From positions 744,001 through 808,000 of the forward strand of contig JALUTQ010000045.1 in NCBI GenBank assembly GCA_032718865.1: a DNA stretch of 64,000 bases. The letters run 5' to 3'. Origin of the DNA: Tilletia caries. Lineage: Eukaryota > Basidiomycota > Exobasidiomycetes > Tilletiales > Tilletiaceae. This document shows positions 1-11,854 of this stretch, in pieces (position 1 is the first letter of the stretch; each line of letters opens with the position of its first letter). The position numbers were made by a program, and so were the translations under genes. The notes under the pieces were generated by a model, which did no database searches, was not told the origin of the DNA, and saw only the letters and a program-made list of their open reading frames with translations.

Positions 1-592
1 AGAAGTTGCCGTTCGCAAGCCGAAGATTTGACCCAACTTACAGTTACTCACAGCTACTTACAGTGCGAACTTATAGCTACTTATAGTTACTCACAGTTAC
101 TTAAAGTTACTTACAGTGCGCACAGTAACTAATCACAACTATAGTAGTCAACTATTAATAACTGTATCCATTAACTAACAATAACTGGAACAATTAACTA
201 TTAACAATTGTGCCCACAGTAACTAATAATGACTGTAACAAGTAACTAAAAATAACTAAAAAGCATGAGTTTTTGGAGATAGTCATAAGAGAAAACAATG
301 TACGAGCGAGCACGGAGGCGGCAAAGTACGTGCCCGAAGGTAAAATGGAATAGTACCAGACATCTTGAGGCAGATACCGCTTGAATAGGTGGCTGAGACG
401 CGATTAAGTTACTACAAATAACTGTAAGTAACGTATAGTGACAGGCTCAAAATTAAGTTAACTGTAATCATAGTTAGTGGCTAAACTGTGACTAAACTAA
501 ACTGCGGGCGCCGGCGCCGGGTTCCAACTACAACTAAACTTAACTGCGGACCAAAAGTGGACGACTTATAATAACTGGCCGAGCCTTGAATA
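1..592. repeat. AT-rich dispersed repeat with AGTTACTTACAGT words
   Basis: The stretch is built from imperfect copies of agttacttacag, taactaataact and their complements, with a GC palindrome (gcgggcgccggcgccggg) near 504. It ends near 592 with ccgagccttg, whose complement CAAGGCTCGG resembles the CAGGGCTCGG ends of the elements at 4507 and 6489. The same CAGTTAC-type words and a similar end return at 27945-28235. I read it as the right part of a MITE-like element cut by the window start. No gene is seen. Confidence 0.5.
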
Positions 593-1980
593 GGAGTGCT
601 CAGGGAAGGCTGCAGAGTGAGCTGCCTGCTCGAGTCAAAAAAAAATTGTCAATTTCATGGAGAGACACGTTCAAGTCGCGTCCCAGTCGTGTTGACGCAG
701 ACTTCAAATCTTTGAGGAATGGTCCAAAAAATTGAATGCATTTTAGGCGCGTCTGTGCAGCGTTTCAAGTCTGCCCAACGCGTCTGAGCAGCGTCTGTGT
801 CGCCCGAGCAGCGTCTGTGGCACGTCTCTGTTGCGTATGCAGATTTCCTGACCGTGAATCACTATTGGGAGATGATTTGTGGTTTTTACTATCAATAGTA
901 TGTGGCCCCCAAAAAATTACTGAATACTACTCACTATACTCTGCCGTGGTGCATTGAGGTTTGAGCGTTTGCCACAATATTGAAGATCACCTGTTCGTCC
1001 GAACTGTGGGTCACATAAGAATCAAAGCTGCGAGTTTTGTCAAATAAAGGCCAGACTGTTGTCCAAGCGTTTGCGCAATGCAGTCCAACGCTACGTTAGC
1101 AAAGTTAGTCCGTACGCTTGCTTTCGCAAACACAGGCGGCACACCGCCGTGGGAAGTCCCTTGAGCGCAGGTGAAAGTAATACAGACAGTATGGTATCCG
1201 GTTTTCCGTTTTGTGCCAACGTCAAAACATTGATCCTCTGGCAAAGCCGTGAGGGCTACTCACAATTGACATAGGCGGTTTTCACTATTCAGAGGTCGGC
1301 AATAGTTCCGGTACAACTCGGGTACTCCCCATACTTTTCTATAGAATTTGGGTACAGTCTTGGGTATTGGCCCTCCCATACCCAAGAGCAGGCGTGCGTC
1401 GACCTGTACAATTGCTTTGGCCTGAGCTCCGGTCCGATGGCCGTCACAACCTAAAACGACCCTTCCTCCTGGTGGTGGATGGATACTAGTCCCGAGGACG
1501 GGGTGAGGACAGTGCAATGCTTTGACCGCGTACAAGCTCGGCAGCGGCTGGCTGGCGCACGAGGATCAGAAACGGTGAGACACATCCTCCATATATCCTG
1601 CTCCTCGTTAAAAAAACGAACGCAGCTAAAACTGACATGGCAGTTCGGACTCCTCAGCAGTCACGGAGGTCAGCTACGACGAATTTCGCTTGGGTTACAG
1701 CCCTAGGAATACCAGAGGACTCGACCCCACCGGGATGATTGTCTGGGCGCGGCGCAAGTACAAACCAACGCAGAAAAGATGTAATGAACAGGCAGACAGC
1801 CACATGCATATGGTAGAGGGCAAGAATGAAAGGAACAGGGCGCGACGCACCACCCGGAGAGATGGGCGAAAAAGGAGATGAGAAAAGGATGGGAAAAGGG
1901 GTGGGAGGTGTTAAGAAAACATCACGTGGGTACCGCGTTGGCAGAGGTCATTTCCTCTCGAGAAGAGGGGCACCGAACAC
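593..1980. other. No recognisable gene; short AGCAGCGTCTGTG repeat
   Basis: Only short unsupported reading frames are present. Between about 741 and 836 the word agcagcgtctgtg and close variants recur, a small degenerate minisatellite. A purine-rich stretch (1800-1920) precedes the next coding region. I see no domain, tRNA or element end here. Confidence 0.4.
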
Positions 1981-2049
1981 CATGACGACCACCACCCTTA
2001 CCACCCCATTCCACCATTCGTTGGTCTCAAACACAGCAGACTACCTTCC

Positions 2050-3417
2050 ATGGCCGACAATACCACAAACAACAGCACCGTAGCGACCTGGACGGGTACA
2101 ATGTCATGCTCGCCCCCGATGACCTCCTCGGCTTCACCCCTGTCTTCGAGCTAGTCGTACTCGAGTCGGTTGATCACGGCAACCTCATGGATCCGATTTG
2201 TCCCGACCTAATGACGATCGGCACAAGGAAGCCGGTCATGCGATCGAGTTCGATTTCATCCGACGTGTTGCGAATCGACCGCAAGTACAAGACAGCCCTC
2301 GTCAACGAGATGCGCAACATGTCCGGCATGTCTCTTTGCAAGTCCCCGCACCCGGATGGCCTTGTTCGCACGTGCTGCCCTGTCCGCCTGGTTGATCTGA
2401 TCAAGGCACTAAACAGCATTGGTTGCAAGACAGTTCGGTTTTCGGCGTACCGGATTTTAGATATCAAACCCCGCACGGCGGTAAACTCTAGCAGTCCGGA
2501 ACATCCACAGGCCGGACTGCAGTGACGGAATCGAACTATACAGACCCAAGAACGAGGCGGCAGACGAACACCGTTCCCGCCGTGCCCTGCTCGGTCCCCC
2601 TGGCAAGGGTCACGGCTCGGTCAAGTACACCATCAAGGCGAAGGACGATACCTTCACGGTAATTACCATTCATTAGGGGTTGTCACGCAGACGGAGGAAC
2701 TCTGATTAAACCCGAAGAAATGCTATAAGCGAGGTTTTAGCGCGGTTCCTCGAGGAAAATGGGACGGAGGAACAGAGGAGGTCTGGAGCTCCTCTGTTTT
2801 GACCCTCCTCCGGAAAAGTTCCTTCATCTTTGATTCTTGGCTTGTCGCATAGCAACAACAGTCTCGCGACACGGTGTTGATTCATCGCAACACCGTGTAG
2901 ATGCATATGTCTTCTTGTCTCCCATCCTTGTTCAGCTTTTCTGCAGAGAGGGGCTGGTCACACACCAGGCTCATCCAAGCCACTTTCGAGCTCTAATTGC
3001 TTACATAATTAAATGAAAGACATGGCATTTCTTCGGGTTCCTCCGTCTGCGTGACAAACTGACAACCCCTATTGTACCGCGGAACTGATGAAGGAGCTCG
3101 CCTCCAGCATCGACCGGTCTGGAACCCTTCCGAAACGGGTCGACGCTATGATCCTAACCCAACTCATATGGCAGTCCCTCATCACGACTCTGAAGGATCT
3201 GGACGCCATCCTCACTGACGATACCCGGATTAAGGTCACGGCTCGTGCACGTACACTCAAAGACGCCTTGGAGAAAGTCCAAAATCTCCCACTTCTCAAC
3301 CTCGAAGAATACCTACACCCCATCCACCCGGACTTCCAGGCATTCCAAGTTCGAAAGCACGTGGTTCCCGCCTCTGCCTTCGTGGAGCAGGCCACCAGGC
3401 TCCAAAGGCATGTCTGA
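2050..3417 (+). pseudogene. Unrecognised gene split by a MITE
   Basis: I do not recognise this protein. A natural-looking frame runs from about 2106 (first clear Met; true start uncertain). A probable 64-nt intron at 2447-2510 (gtaccg...ccacag) shifts exactly into the next open frame (SDGIELYRPKNEAADEH). That frame runs into a 396-bp MITE at 2675. If the MITE and one copy of its ATT duplication are discounted, the frame continues without a break (TVITIH then CTAELMKEL) to a TGA at 3415-3417. The second part is helical, with Leu/Lys-rich segments. The precise join across both the intron and the insertion is good evidence that this was a real gene. It is now interrupted unless the MITE is spliced out. 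Confidence 0.5.
2675..3070. mobile_element. 396-bp MITE, TIR AGGGGTTGTCA, 3-bp TSD ATT
   Basis: The left end reads AGGGGTTGTCACGCAGACGG. The right end is its complement, except for 8 extra bases (AGTTTGTC-type) after position 11 of the inverted repeat. Flanking ATT at 2672-2674 and 3071-3073 is the target duplication. A 3-bp duplication fits PIF/Harbinger-like MITEs, but no transposase is present to prove the superfamily. The interior carries a short cgcgacacggtgttg / cgcaacaccgtg inverted pair near 2867-2898. The MITE interrupts the coding region around it. Confidence 0.75.
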
Positions 3418-3533
3418 TTGGTCTGCGTTCTGCCTTGTCCACTTCTTGCTCTTTTTAGCACAACATTATCAAGGGTTCCCAACAAAACTTTTAAACGCAA
3501 TAAAACAAGTTTATTTCGGCACAACAGAATGAT

Positions 3534-4367
3534 TTATGACTTTTTTGCTGCTATGGTAGTGACGTACCTTTTCCAAGCTTTGAATTTGACCTGCGTGGCC
3601 AAATGATCAAGCTGCAAGAGCTCTCGTGTCGTGGGTTGTTTGACGTTGCCCATAAATATGCTGTTAGCAGAATTGCCATGTTGTGCCGGAATAAACATCT
3701 TTAGCGCGTTCGAAAGGTTCTGTTGAGAACTCGAAATAATTGTTGTCCTAGAAACACCAAAGCAGACGAGACAGAACGCAAGACCAATCAGACATGTCAT
3801 TAACCATTCATACTAGCTGCACCAGTGTCCACAGAGATTTATAAGATTGCTATCCATAACTGTTTAATCCGCTCCAATGGCCGATGATTGTCTCTGACAC
3901 GTTTTTAGGGCGTCTTTTCTTGCCATTAAGCTTTACTATCAAAATTTGAGGCAGAACATCGGGTTCCTGCTCTGCTTTAAGTTGCTTTAAAAATTTCAAG
4001 GCAAGCCCAGCAGCACAATTAGCGTGCTCCAAGAGTGATTTTACCGTGAAGCAAAAAACAACGTGGAATACAAAAAGTCAGGTGGCGCAGTCACACTCAA
4101 TATGGAGTCTTTTATTGCGCATGCAGCACTCGAATTTATTGCTTTTCTTCACCGCTTCCCTCGCGGACTATGCAAGCCTTTCCGAGTTAATATTGAGACG
4201 ACGTAAGAGAAAAAACATGTGACGGTCCCTGCTTCAACACCTTCTCCTACTTTGCTTCTTGCTCCAGCACTCTCTCCCGCCTTGCCTTTCTCCTCAACAA
4301 GGCTCAGAATTTCGATGTCCAGTGCTGACGGATGAAGCGCCGCGAGTTCCACAGCATCAAGTCTCAC
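3534..4367 (-). CDS. Possible multi-exon hypothetical gene
   Basis: Three separate minus-strand frames have a natural amino-acid make-up: 4367-4149 (MRLDAVELAALHPSALDIE), about 4032-3850 (ALKFLKQLKAEQEPDVLPQ) and 3800-3534 (QPTTRELLQLDHLATQVKF). Their order and strand would suit one gene with two introns, but I could not fix splice sites and recognise no domain. An alternative is unrelated chance frames in intergenic DNA. Confidence 0.25.
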
Positions 4368-4506
4368 ACCAGGTGTTCAACGACGTGTTGGAGCAGAATT
4401 AAGCATGCCTTCCAACGTCTTGTTCTCATTTTCACACCAACCTTCTCACGGACTTTACAAAATTTTATGCAAGAAACAAAATCGGTTTGAACATAAAGCA
4501 TAGTCC

Positions 4507-4840
4507 CAGGGCTCAGCTCCGACTGTATTCGCACTTTTTTTTGGCATCGTCATAATTGAAGTCGTAGGCCTTTTTTTTTCCTTTTTTTTAATTCCGACAT
4601 AGTCATAGTCGCAAGTCCTACTACACTGCTATAGTCGACTGCAGTTGCAAACTTTTGCGCAGCCAAATGTTTGCATTATAGTATGACTATAGCCAAGATT
4701 GTAACGCCAGTGCGCCACTATGGTTGGAGTGTCGAACTTTGGGACAATAAGACTATCAGTGACTATGACTATAGTCGCTCATAGTCATATGAGGCTATAG
4801 TCTCAATAGCCGTAAAACTCCATAGTTGTGCCAAGCCCTG
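4507..4840. mobile_element. 334-bp hAT-like MITE, CAGGGCT ends
   Basis: The ends are CAGGGCTCAGCTCCGAC on the left and gttgtgccaagccctg on the right, an imperfect inverted repeat. The interior repeats the palindromic words gactatagtc and catagtcatag. It is a shorter relative of the element at 6489-7177 and of the fragment at 25718. The flanking 8-mers do not match, so the target duplication is lost or decayed. Confidence 0.6.
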
Positions 4841-5158
4841 GGGCAGACTGAGCGTCTTCGAATTTGAGTATTCAAAAAAAAGCTACACTGCTCGGTAATT
4901 TGCGCAGTGTTGCCGCAGAAGCAGCGAAGTAAGACAGCAAAGAAATAGAAAGTTTAAGAACAAGAAAACCTCAAACCTCAAGGCTCAAGCTGCTGCGCAA
5001 TACAAAAATCTGCTTTGACCCCTCGCTCCAGCGCCGTCGAGCCGCTCCGCGGCCTTGCGGGCTTCTCCAAACCTTCGCAGACCGCTCAAGCCGTCGCCGT
5101 CAAAAAATTACTCGCCTTCCCTGGCTTCGCCAAAGCTTCAAACTCAAAGTCGGCTTAT

Positions 5159-6010
5159 TCAACCCACAAAGAAGCCGGCATCAATTATCTTGGTAAAAGT
5201 TCCTTTTATTGTTGTCTTTGCTCGCGCGGCTCCTTCTTGTCTATGCACTGATATGCCAACTTCTTTCCTTGCTTCGCCAGCTTCGGACAGCGACGCTACC
5301 GCCACGGAATCTCGCAGGGCACAGCCTGCTTTCCCCCACGCACATGATCCGCTCCGTCCTTTCCCCGGTTTCGGTATTGCTCTGTCTGGAGAGGTAAGAC
5401 GTGAGCATGAGGGGGTACAATGCGAGGTGGTGATTGTTGCGGGGGATTCGGTTACAACCTCGTTGTTGACAAACCCGTTGACGATGCAGGCCTTGTGGAG
5501 GGCTGCGACCTTGTAGATCCACGCTGTGCTGTATGAGTCGGAGGTGCAGGCAAAGGCGCCAGAAGTACTGGCGACGTTGCCGGGGTGTGGACAAGGATGC
5601 CGGGGGTGCAGGCGAGGGAGCAGACGGAGTAGCGGAAGCAGCAGGAGCAGAGGAGCGAGCAGCGGGAGCAGAGGGAGCTGAAGGTACGTCGTGCTGCTCG
5701 TCGCGTTGTCGTCTGATAATTCCTGTTCCTTCGTGTGCCCACGCATGCGTTGTTTCCGGTGCATCGAGGACGCCCGACATTTCCAGTGTCTTTCTAAAGT
5801 TTATGGCGTAACCGGCCTTTCTGCTAGCCTTCATGAACTTGCCCACCGATTCAATCATCTCGCGGCGGCAGTTCCCCAGATCTTCCAGATCTTTGTCGAC
5901 GTTCGAAGACGGGCCAGCTGAGACATCGGGCTGAGTGGAGCGATCCTGCTGTTTTCCCTTCCCTTCCCCCTTCCCTTGCTGCTTCGATGGCGCCGGGTCT
6001 TTGGTTCATC
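5159..6010 (-). pseudogene. Hypothetical minus-strand coding region, frame broken
   Basis: From about 5985 down, the minus strand encodes a charged stretch with Lys/Gly/Gln repeats, then SNVDKDLEDLGNCRREMIE and KFMKASRKAGYAINF, then an Ala/Ser/Pro-rich linker. Natural-looking sequence resumes in a different frame (ACIVNGFVNNEVVTESPAT; a Ser/Gly/Lys-rich tail ending near 5159). The change of frame implies an unplaced intron or an indel. No family is recognised. The opposite-strand frames are Pro/Ala/Arg-rich and look like shadows. Confidence 0.3.
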
Positions 6011-6159
6011 CAGTCCTTGTTGATTGTTTGCTCATCGTTCTTGATCTTGCCGTTCCGTGCACAACAAACAGCTGGGTTCAGGGCAGCGACGACGCCCCTG
6101 TTCGGTGCAGCAGCGAGAAAAGGAGGAAGCAGAGGAGAGAAGGCGATGCAGTGTTGAAC

Positions 6160-6488
6160 ATTATACTATAGTATACTGTTTTCAGGGGCTCGGGTAGCTT
6201 ACTACATACTGCCTCTGGCCGTCGGGACCGACGACCAAAGGTAGTATATAGGATAGGATGGTAGGGTAGTATTTCTTAAAATACTACTATACTCCAAGGT
6301 CAAAAAGGGGTAGTACTATAGTATTATGATATTACTACTACAGTATGCGCAAATTTTCCATCATACTATAGTGGTACTATGATACTTAAATATTTCCTTC
6401 TCAAACGCAATGCAGGTAAAGATATCATACTATACTAGTGCTATAGTAGTACTATATGCATACTATAGTGCTGCCATATACTATTGTA
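6160..6488. repeat. ACTATAGT-rich dispersed repeat
   Basis: The tract is dense in tactatagta palindromes. Its part from about 6215 to 6358 (ggtagtatataggatagg...cagtatgcgcaaattttcc) recurs, slightly diverged, at 25000-25142. The element at 6489 is inserted at its right side, and AT-rich sequence of the same type resumes after 7177. Confidence 0.6.
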
Positions 6489-7177
6489 CAGGGCTCGGCT
6501 CCGACTATAGTCGTACGTTTTTTTGGCATAGTCATAGTCGTAGTCGCAGGCGTTTTTTGAAAATCCGAAATAGTCATAGTCGACTATAGTCGCAGGCTTT
6601 TGCGCAGCCAAATTTTGCACTATAGTGTGACTATAGCCAAAATTGTAACTCCTGTGCGCCAATATAGTCGGACCTTGGGACAGTAATTTTCGCACTATAG
6701 TCGCACGTCAAATTTCAGACTACAAATAGTTATGGTGTAGGTCGCCTTTCATTGTCTAAAATCGGATATAGTCAGGCTATGGTTCGACTATTTCACGATA
6801 GTATTCGCACTATGACTGGCTATAGTGTTTCATGGGCAATGGATGTCATACTCTGACTATAGCGGTGGCGGTCGGGTCTGCGGCTATAGTCGCAACTCCA
6901 AGCTATAGTCAGACCATGACATGCTATGGTCGGACTATACCCGAATTGTTTGCTGCGACTATGGCCTTGACGTCCAGCTATTGTCCGACTATAGTTACAA
7001 AATCAATTTTAGACCAGATTTTTAACGACTATGGCGACTATTGTCTTACATTTTCTGGAGCATAGTCATAGTCATAGTCGTAAGTGCGACTATCAGCGGC
7101 TATGACTATAGTCGCTCATAGTCGTATGAGGCTTTAGTCGTAATGGTCGTAAAATCACATAGTCATGCCGAGCCCTG
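6489..7177. mobile_element. 689-bp hAT-like element, CAGGGCTCGG ends
   Basis: The left end is CAGGGCTCGGCTCCGACTAT and the right end is catagtcatgccgagccctg. The flanking 8-mers CTATTGTA (6481-6488) and CTATCGGA (7178-7185) match at 6 of 8 positions, a plausible decayed target duplication. The CAGGG start and 8-bp size fit hAT elements. The interior is full of gactatagtc and catagtcatagtcg words. It has no coding capacity, so it is non-autonomous. Confidence 0.65.
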
Positions 7178-7185
7178 CTATCGGA

Positions 7186-7515
7186 GAAGTATAGTATAAT
7201 TGACTGGTAGTATAGTATGCTGATGAGTATATGTATACTTTAGTACTAATTTATACTATCGTAGGAGTATAGTATAATTTTCAGGGAGTATAGTATACTA
7301 CAGGTATACTATAGTACTTTGAGACGACATGCTCGGAGTTTCGGACTAAATTTGGTACTATAGTATACTATAACTCCGCCAGATTTTGAAATAGTATATA
7401 GTATGTTCTCCAAAAATTTCTCCCGAGACCCGATAGCATATAGTATGTTTTTGCAAATAGTATATACTATAGTGCACATGAATGCTACATACTCCAATAG
7501 TGTGTTCAACACTAA
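7186..7515 (-). repeat. AT-rich MITE-like repeat, copy 1
   Basis: This is the reverse complement of the repeat at 18411-18742, with matching blocks across its full length (for example the tttgcaaatagtatatac and ctccgccagattttga blocks). One end is gttgaacac/gtgttcaac, the other an attatactata stretch. It has no coding capacity. Confidence 0.7.
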
Positions 7516-8016
7516 GGCGATGTAAATTTGTGTCAGTCAGGCCAAAACAGTGCGGGCTTCGATGACTGAGGATAGAAACTTACGACGCACTTGCCGTCCG
7601 AAGGTTTGTAGTTGCCTAGATTGATGCGTACAGCAAAGCGTGTCTGGGGGCGTTGAAGAGCAGTTCCTTCCTTGCGTTGGTGGGTGGATGCTCCGCTCGT
7701 TTGCTGTTGCTGACCTGTTTCGAAGAAATGGGAAGGAGTAAGGGCAATCCTCTGATGAAGAGATACGTTTGATGATTTAGGCGGTGGTGGTGGTCGTCAG
7801 TTTGATTTCCCTTCTGAAGATGAGTTCTCGACACCCGAAAACCTTGCTTTGTCGGCCCGACATAACCTTTGATGGCGCCATCGATGAGATAAAACGCGGG
7901 CTATATTCGCCTGCGTCGATCTTGCCAATTACATTTGCATCCACCCAAACCTTGCGTAGAGGGTCAGTGCCCAGTGCTGCTCAGTTTTATTGCAACAAAC
8001 GACTCGGGGGCGGAGC

Positions 8017-8189
<173 letters not shown>

Positions 8190-8232
8190 AGACAAAGACA
8201 GAGAGAAAAGAGACCGCAAGAGGGAGGAGTGA

Positions 8233-9498
8233 TCACATTTCATCGTCGGAGATGACAACGGGACTTTCGCGGCAGTCGCCTGGGTCGGACACGATGATGA
8301 GGTTATCGGCGGTGTCACCGGGGTTCGTCCCGGTCCAAGCCTCTTCGTCTTTGTCTTGGAAAGCAGTACGGCGGGCCGCCTCGACATCGATCTGGCTCTG
8401 TTTCTTGGGCGGCTTTCCGTTGATATGCGTTCGCATCAGCGGGGGCATCTGTGTGAAAGGATCGATCGGCGGTTGTGAGATTTTGGCTTGCTGACTGAGG
8501 GAAAATCAAGAGAAGGACGTGCTAGTATGCTCACTTTGTCTTGGTTCCAGAGGAGGGAAGGAGGGAGCAGCGCTGTTGGAAGTTGGCGTGTAGCACAAGC
8601 TAGTGATCTTATCTTGAGCTTGAGCAAGCCGGCGGCGGCGATGGAGGGAGCGCTACTCACGTTGTTTGGGTTGAAGGGTCGTCGGAGTCGGATCTTGGTG
8701 GAGTGAATGTTGGCTTGCGAAATGGACGTTGTTGTCGTGGAGGAGAAAATTGAAATGCCGAAGGGGTTGGCGGAGGGACTTGGAGATCGCTATTGGAGTT
8801 GACCTCGTGATTGGTGTTAGAATACGTGGCCACAGTTGAGGGACAGATGGGGGAAGGAGCTACTCACTGTGGTTGATAGAGGTAGTTATAATGCCACGGT
8901 CGTTCTCTATTCTGAGCCAACGGCTTGCTATGAAAGACCGAGAGGCATCACAGTGATCGCAGTCTGGGTGCGATTGGTAGGACGTGCGTCGCCTTTTCCG
9001 TCGTTGTCCTTCTTGTCAACGTCGCGGCATGAGCACTCGAAGACGATCGGGTGAAGCGGCGGAGGAGGCGCGCCCACTCGCGCAAAGGCCAAAAACATCA
9101 ATTCCGTTTTCGGCCAAAACACCTTCGATGGGGGCGTCCATACGAACGGCTTTCCCCGAGCTCAGAACCTTGTCCGCAGAGTTCACCAACACGTCGGTCA
9201 GCGTGCCCATGATGGCCCAGCCTAGAGGAGTGAAGGGACGAGTCCACGTCGATGGCTGAACGTGAAGGTCATCGCCAGCTTCTTCTCGGGATAAGGGCGA
9301 CGGAATGGAATGTTGTGTTTCTGCAGCGTGCCTGCGATTGTGACATCGATCTTGAGGTCCTTTGCGCCTTCCATGAACCTCTCATTTCTCAGCGTCTCGG
9401 ATCAGGTTATCGATATCAGACCCGTATGCTACCCAGAGGGGTGAAGATGCCGCAAGCATGACACCTTCTACAGGTGCAGGCGCTGGTTCGTCGCTCAT
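8233..9498 (-). pseudogene. Decayed minus-strand hypothetical gene
   Basis: Several natural-looking minus-strand segments follow one another in different frames. From 9498 comes MSDEPAPAPVEGVMLAASS up to GSDIDNLIRDAEK and a TGA. Sequence continues one base out of frame as FMEGAKDLKIDVTIAGTLQ and PFRRPYPEKKLAMTF. A third frame (9210-9016) gives IMGTLTDVLVNSADKVLSS. The segment 8448-8233 gives QIDVEAARRTAFQDKDE and ends [10 protein letters not shown] with a stop. One single-base frameshift is clear near 9398, and other changes may be introns. No family is recognised. Confidence 0.4.
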
Positions 9499-9689
9499 CG
9501 GAGGGGTTGCTGCTGTGAATATTCAACAGGTGCAAGATGGGAATTGACAATCAGCGCGTTTGGATGGGGAGGTAGGGAAAACTGTACGTATCCGGTATCG
9601 AGGGAGAACTCACTGTTAGGATGACTTGAACGAGTTTCTGGAGGGATGACTGATCGGTCGCCTCTGTCTTGGGCGGGAAAGTGGAACAT

Positions 9690-9750
9690 TGTTGTTGTTG
9701 TGGTGGTGGTGGTGGTAGTGGTAGTAGTCGTGGTCGTGGTCGTGGTCTTG
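9690..9750. repeat. GTT/GTG trinucleotide repeat
   Basis: About 60 nt of imperfect gttgttgtg, gtggtggtg and gtcgtg units. Read on the minus strand it gives a poly-Thr run, with no other sign of coding. Confidence 0.85.
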
Positions 9751-9759
9751 ATCAATCAT

Positions 9760-10640
9760 CAAAGTGAAGAAAACTCGAAGAAATTCTCATGGGGTCAGAC
9801 GGCATACTTAGAATTAGACAGAGCTGACCGTGTGCCTTCATGCTAGCAGGCATGATAACCATTGGCAAAATGTGTGCACCAACCACGCTGACTGCCTCGA
9901 TGCGCGTCAACGACTCTTGATTCATTTTGCTGGCCAGATGAGCGTCGCAAGAGGGACACAGTGGGATAAAACATTGACTTTTGCCGATACCAATGCGGAA
10001 TCCTATCTCATCGACGTTCCATGTATATTTGGGGGATGATGCCCCGCTTTTTGTCTATCCACCTTAACAAGAATGGACTGCAGGCTTATAATCAATATTT
10101 TTGTTCGGAGGTTAACCATCAATGGTGGGAATCAAACTCTTGAAGCTTTGTCCACCAATTTTATCTGATATCTGTATTAGATACAATTTTACAGCAAGGT
10201 AGGAATTAAATTTTCCTTGTGTAGCAATTGAGAAGCATATATCAGGGCTGTATTAAAAAAATCCGTTGAATGATTTTATGGCAAAACAGGTCAACCTTTT
10301 TGATTATACATGATGAAAACAGCGCCTTAGACGTCAAGAGACGGCCTTTATACTTTTATCATCAATAACAAAATAAATATAGTACGCCTTAGAACATAAT
10401 CCACCTGCCCGCATCAGGACTTCCCAAATGTGCACTGTTACTATGACGCGCCTGAGCCAATGAGTGCAGAGGAATCGTGATCACTTGTTTCTGTCGTCGA
10501 TTTTTTATTACCAGCGCAGGTGGCAACGGAGACGAGACGAGTTTGCAGCAGTATCAGGAGCAATAGGAGGTTCAAGAGTTTCTGCGTCTCGTCCTAATGA
10601 GATTCCCCTTGTACGAGATCCGATCCATTCTATGTTCACG
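9760..10640. other. No recognisable gene; AT-rich spacer
   Basis: The stretch is AT-rich with only short open frames and no domain signal. Sequence close to 10500-10640 may be decayed upstream transposase sequence of the pogo-like relic that follows, but I cannot align it by eye. Confidence 0.4.
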
Positions 10641-10649
10641 ATCAATCTT

Positions 10650-11011
10650 TAGTCGAATGGAAATCAACACACGGAAGGATGGTTCGAGAACGATCTTTCT
10701 GGTGATACTCTCTTTGCGGTCTCAGAGAAGGGGTACCCAGACGGCGTCCTTGCTCTGGAATGGATCAAGCACTTCGAGGAGCGCACAAAGGCAAAGATAA
10801 AAGGACCGAAGCTTCTCTTAATTTTTGATGGACATGGATCGCAGTTCGCACTGCAGTCTGCACCAAGCAGTTTCTGGAACATTGTGAAGCGAATGTGATC
10901 GTTCCCATCAGTCTTTCTCCTCACTCGTCGCATATACTTCAGCCTCTGGATGTGTCAGTGTTTCAACCGTACAACAATGGGAAAAAAGTGCGAAAAAAGA
11001 AAAGGTGTTAG
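10650..11011 (+). pseudogene. pogo/Tigger-type DDE transposase relic
   Basis: The + strand encodes the hallmark block of the DDE_1 family of pogo/Tigger transposases. It starts QHTEGWFENDL and runs through GVLALEWIKHFEERT and GPKLLLIFDGHGS (the DGH/DGHxSH Asp motif). After a one-base frameshift near 10850-10870 it continues FLEHCEANVIVPISLSPHS and HILQPLDVSVFQP, the conserved LPPHxxHxLQPLDV region. A stop follows the Lys-rich tail. Only about 110 residues of a protein usually over 400 aa survive, and upstream frames are scrambled. It is a dead fragment. Transposases of this family act in the nucleus on their own inverted repeats. Confidence 0.75.
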
Positions 11012-11684
11012 GAAATCTGCACATGAGAACAGGGTGTGTGAAAAAGAATCAGCAGAGTCGAAGGAAGGAAAGAAGGAAGTCAGCAGTCAGCGCCGGAAGA
11101 GACTAGAGAAGAGACTGAAAGAAAGCTGTGCAGACTGCAGACTGCTGTGGGAAAGAGAAGGTGAGTGGCCAGACGGCAGTGTGAGAAGGTGAGAAGGTGA
11201 GAAGGTCAGTGATGGTGTCAGATGGCGGATGGGAGTCGGTGGTGTGGGGAGCACGCTGGTGCTGCTGCGAATGAGCGCAGGCGGAACGTCGGTGCTGCGC
11301 TGCTGGTGCAGGTGCGCATGCTGACACCCGTGTTGATGCAATGCTGGATGCGGGATGGCGGTGGTGAGGTGACTGATGACTGATGCTGTGGAAGGAAGGT
11401 TAGACGTGGGTGCGACGGACGGTGAAATTTTTTTAAGTCAGGAAGTCTCGCGACACCGTGTTGCAGACTTCGCGACACTGGGTTGCGCAGTCTCGTAGGA
11501 GTCTCTTCAGGAATTTTGGCTCAGGAGTCAGGATGTCCCAGGAGACCCACAGGAAACACCTGAACATGTAATTTCCAAGATTGTAAAATTTAATTTCTAA
11601 GAGCGTCCTCAACAATCCCCCAAGATTACAAGGGAGGTTTCTAGTCAGGAGGATCCTGGATCCTCTTCAAGTTTTGGCGGTGTA
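11012..11684. other. No recognisable gene
   Basis: The stretch is purine-rich (11040-11200), then a mixed sequence with short shadow frames. A copy of the small dispersed word gtctcgcgacaccgtg lies at 11445-11462, as also near 2867 and 34276. Confidence 0.4.
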
Positions 11685-11850
11685 CGTAGAAAAAATATAC
11701 CATTTGTACTATATCACCGCCGCCAAAACCAAATAGTATATAGTAAGACAATCGAAAAAGTGCCGGAAAGTTGCGATATACTATAGTGTGTTTTTGAAAT
11801 GGTATATACTGTTTAGTATACTATGGTTTCATAGTATGTTGCACCACTGC
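11685..11850. repeat. Truncated ACTATAGT MITE, right end GCACCACTGC
   Basis: An AT-rich stretch of tactatag palindromes ends in atagtatgttgcaccactgc. The identical end is found at 59744. Its left part is missing. It abuts the TAAGG element that starts at 11855. Confidence 0.6.
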
Positions 11851-11854
11851 TTAG

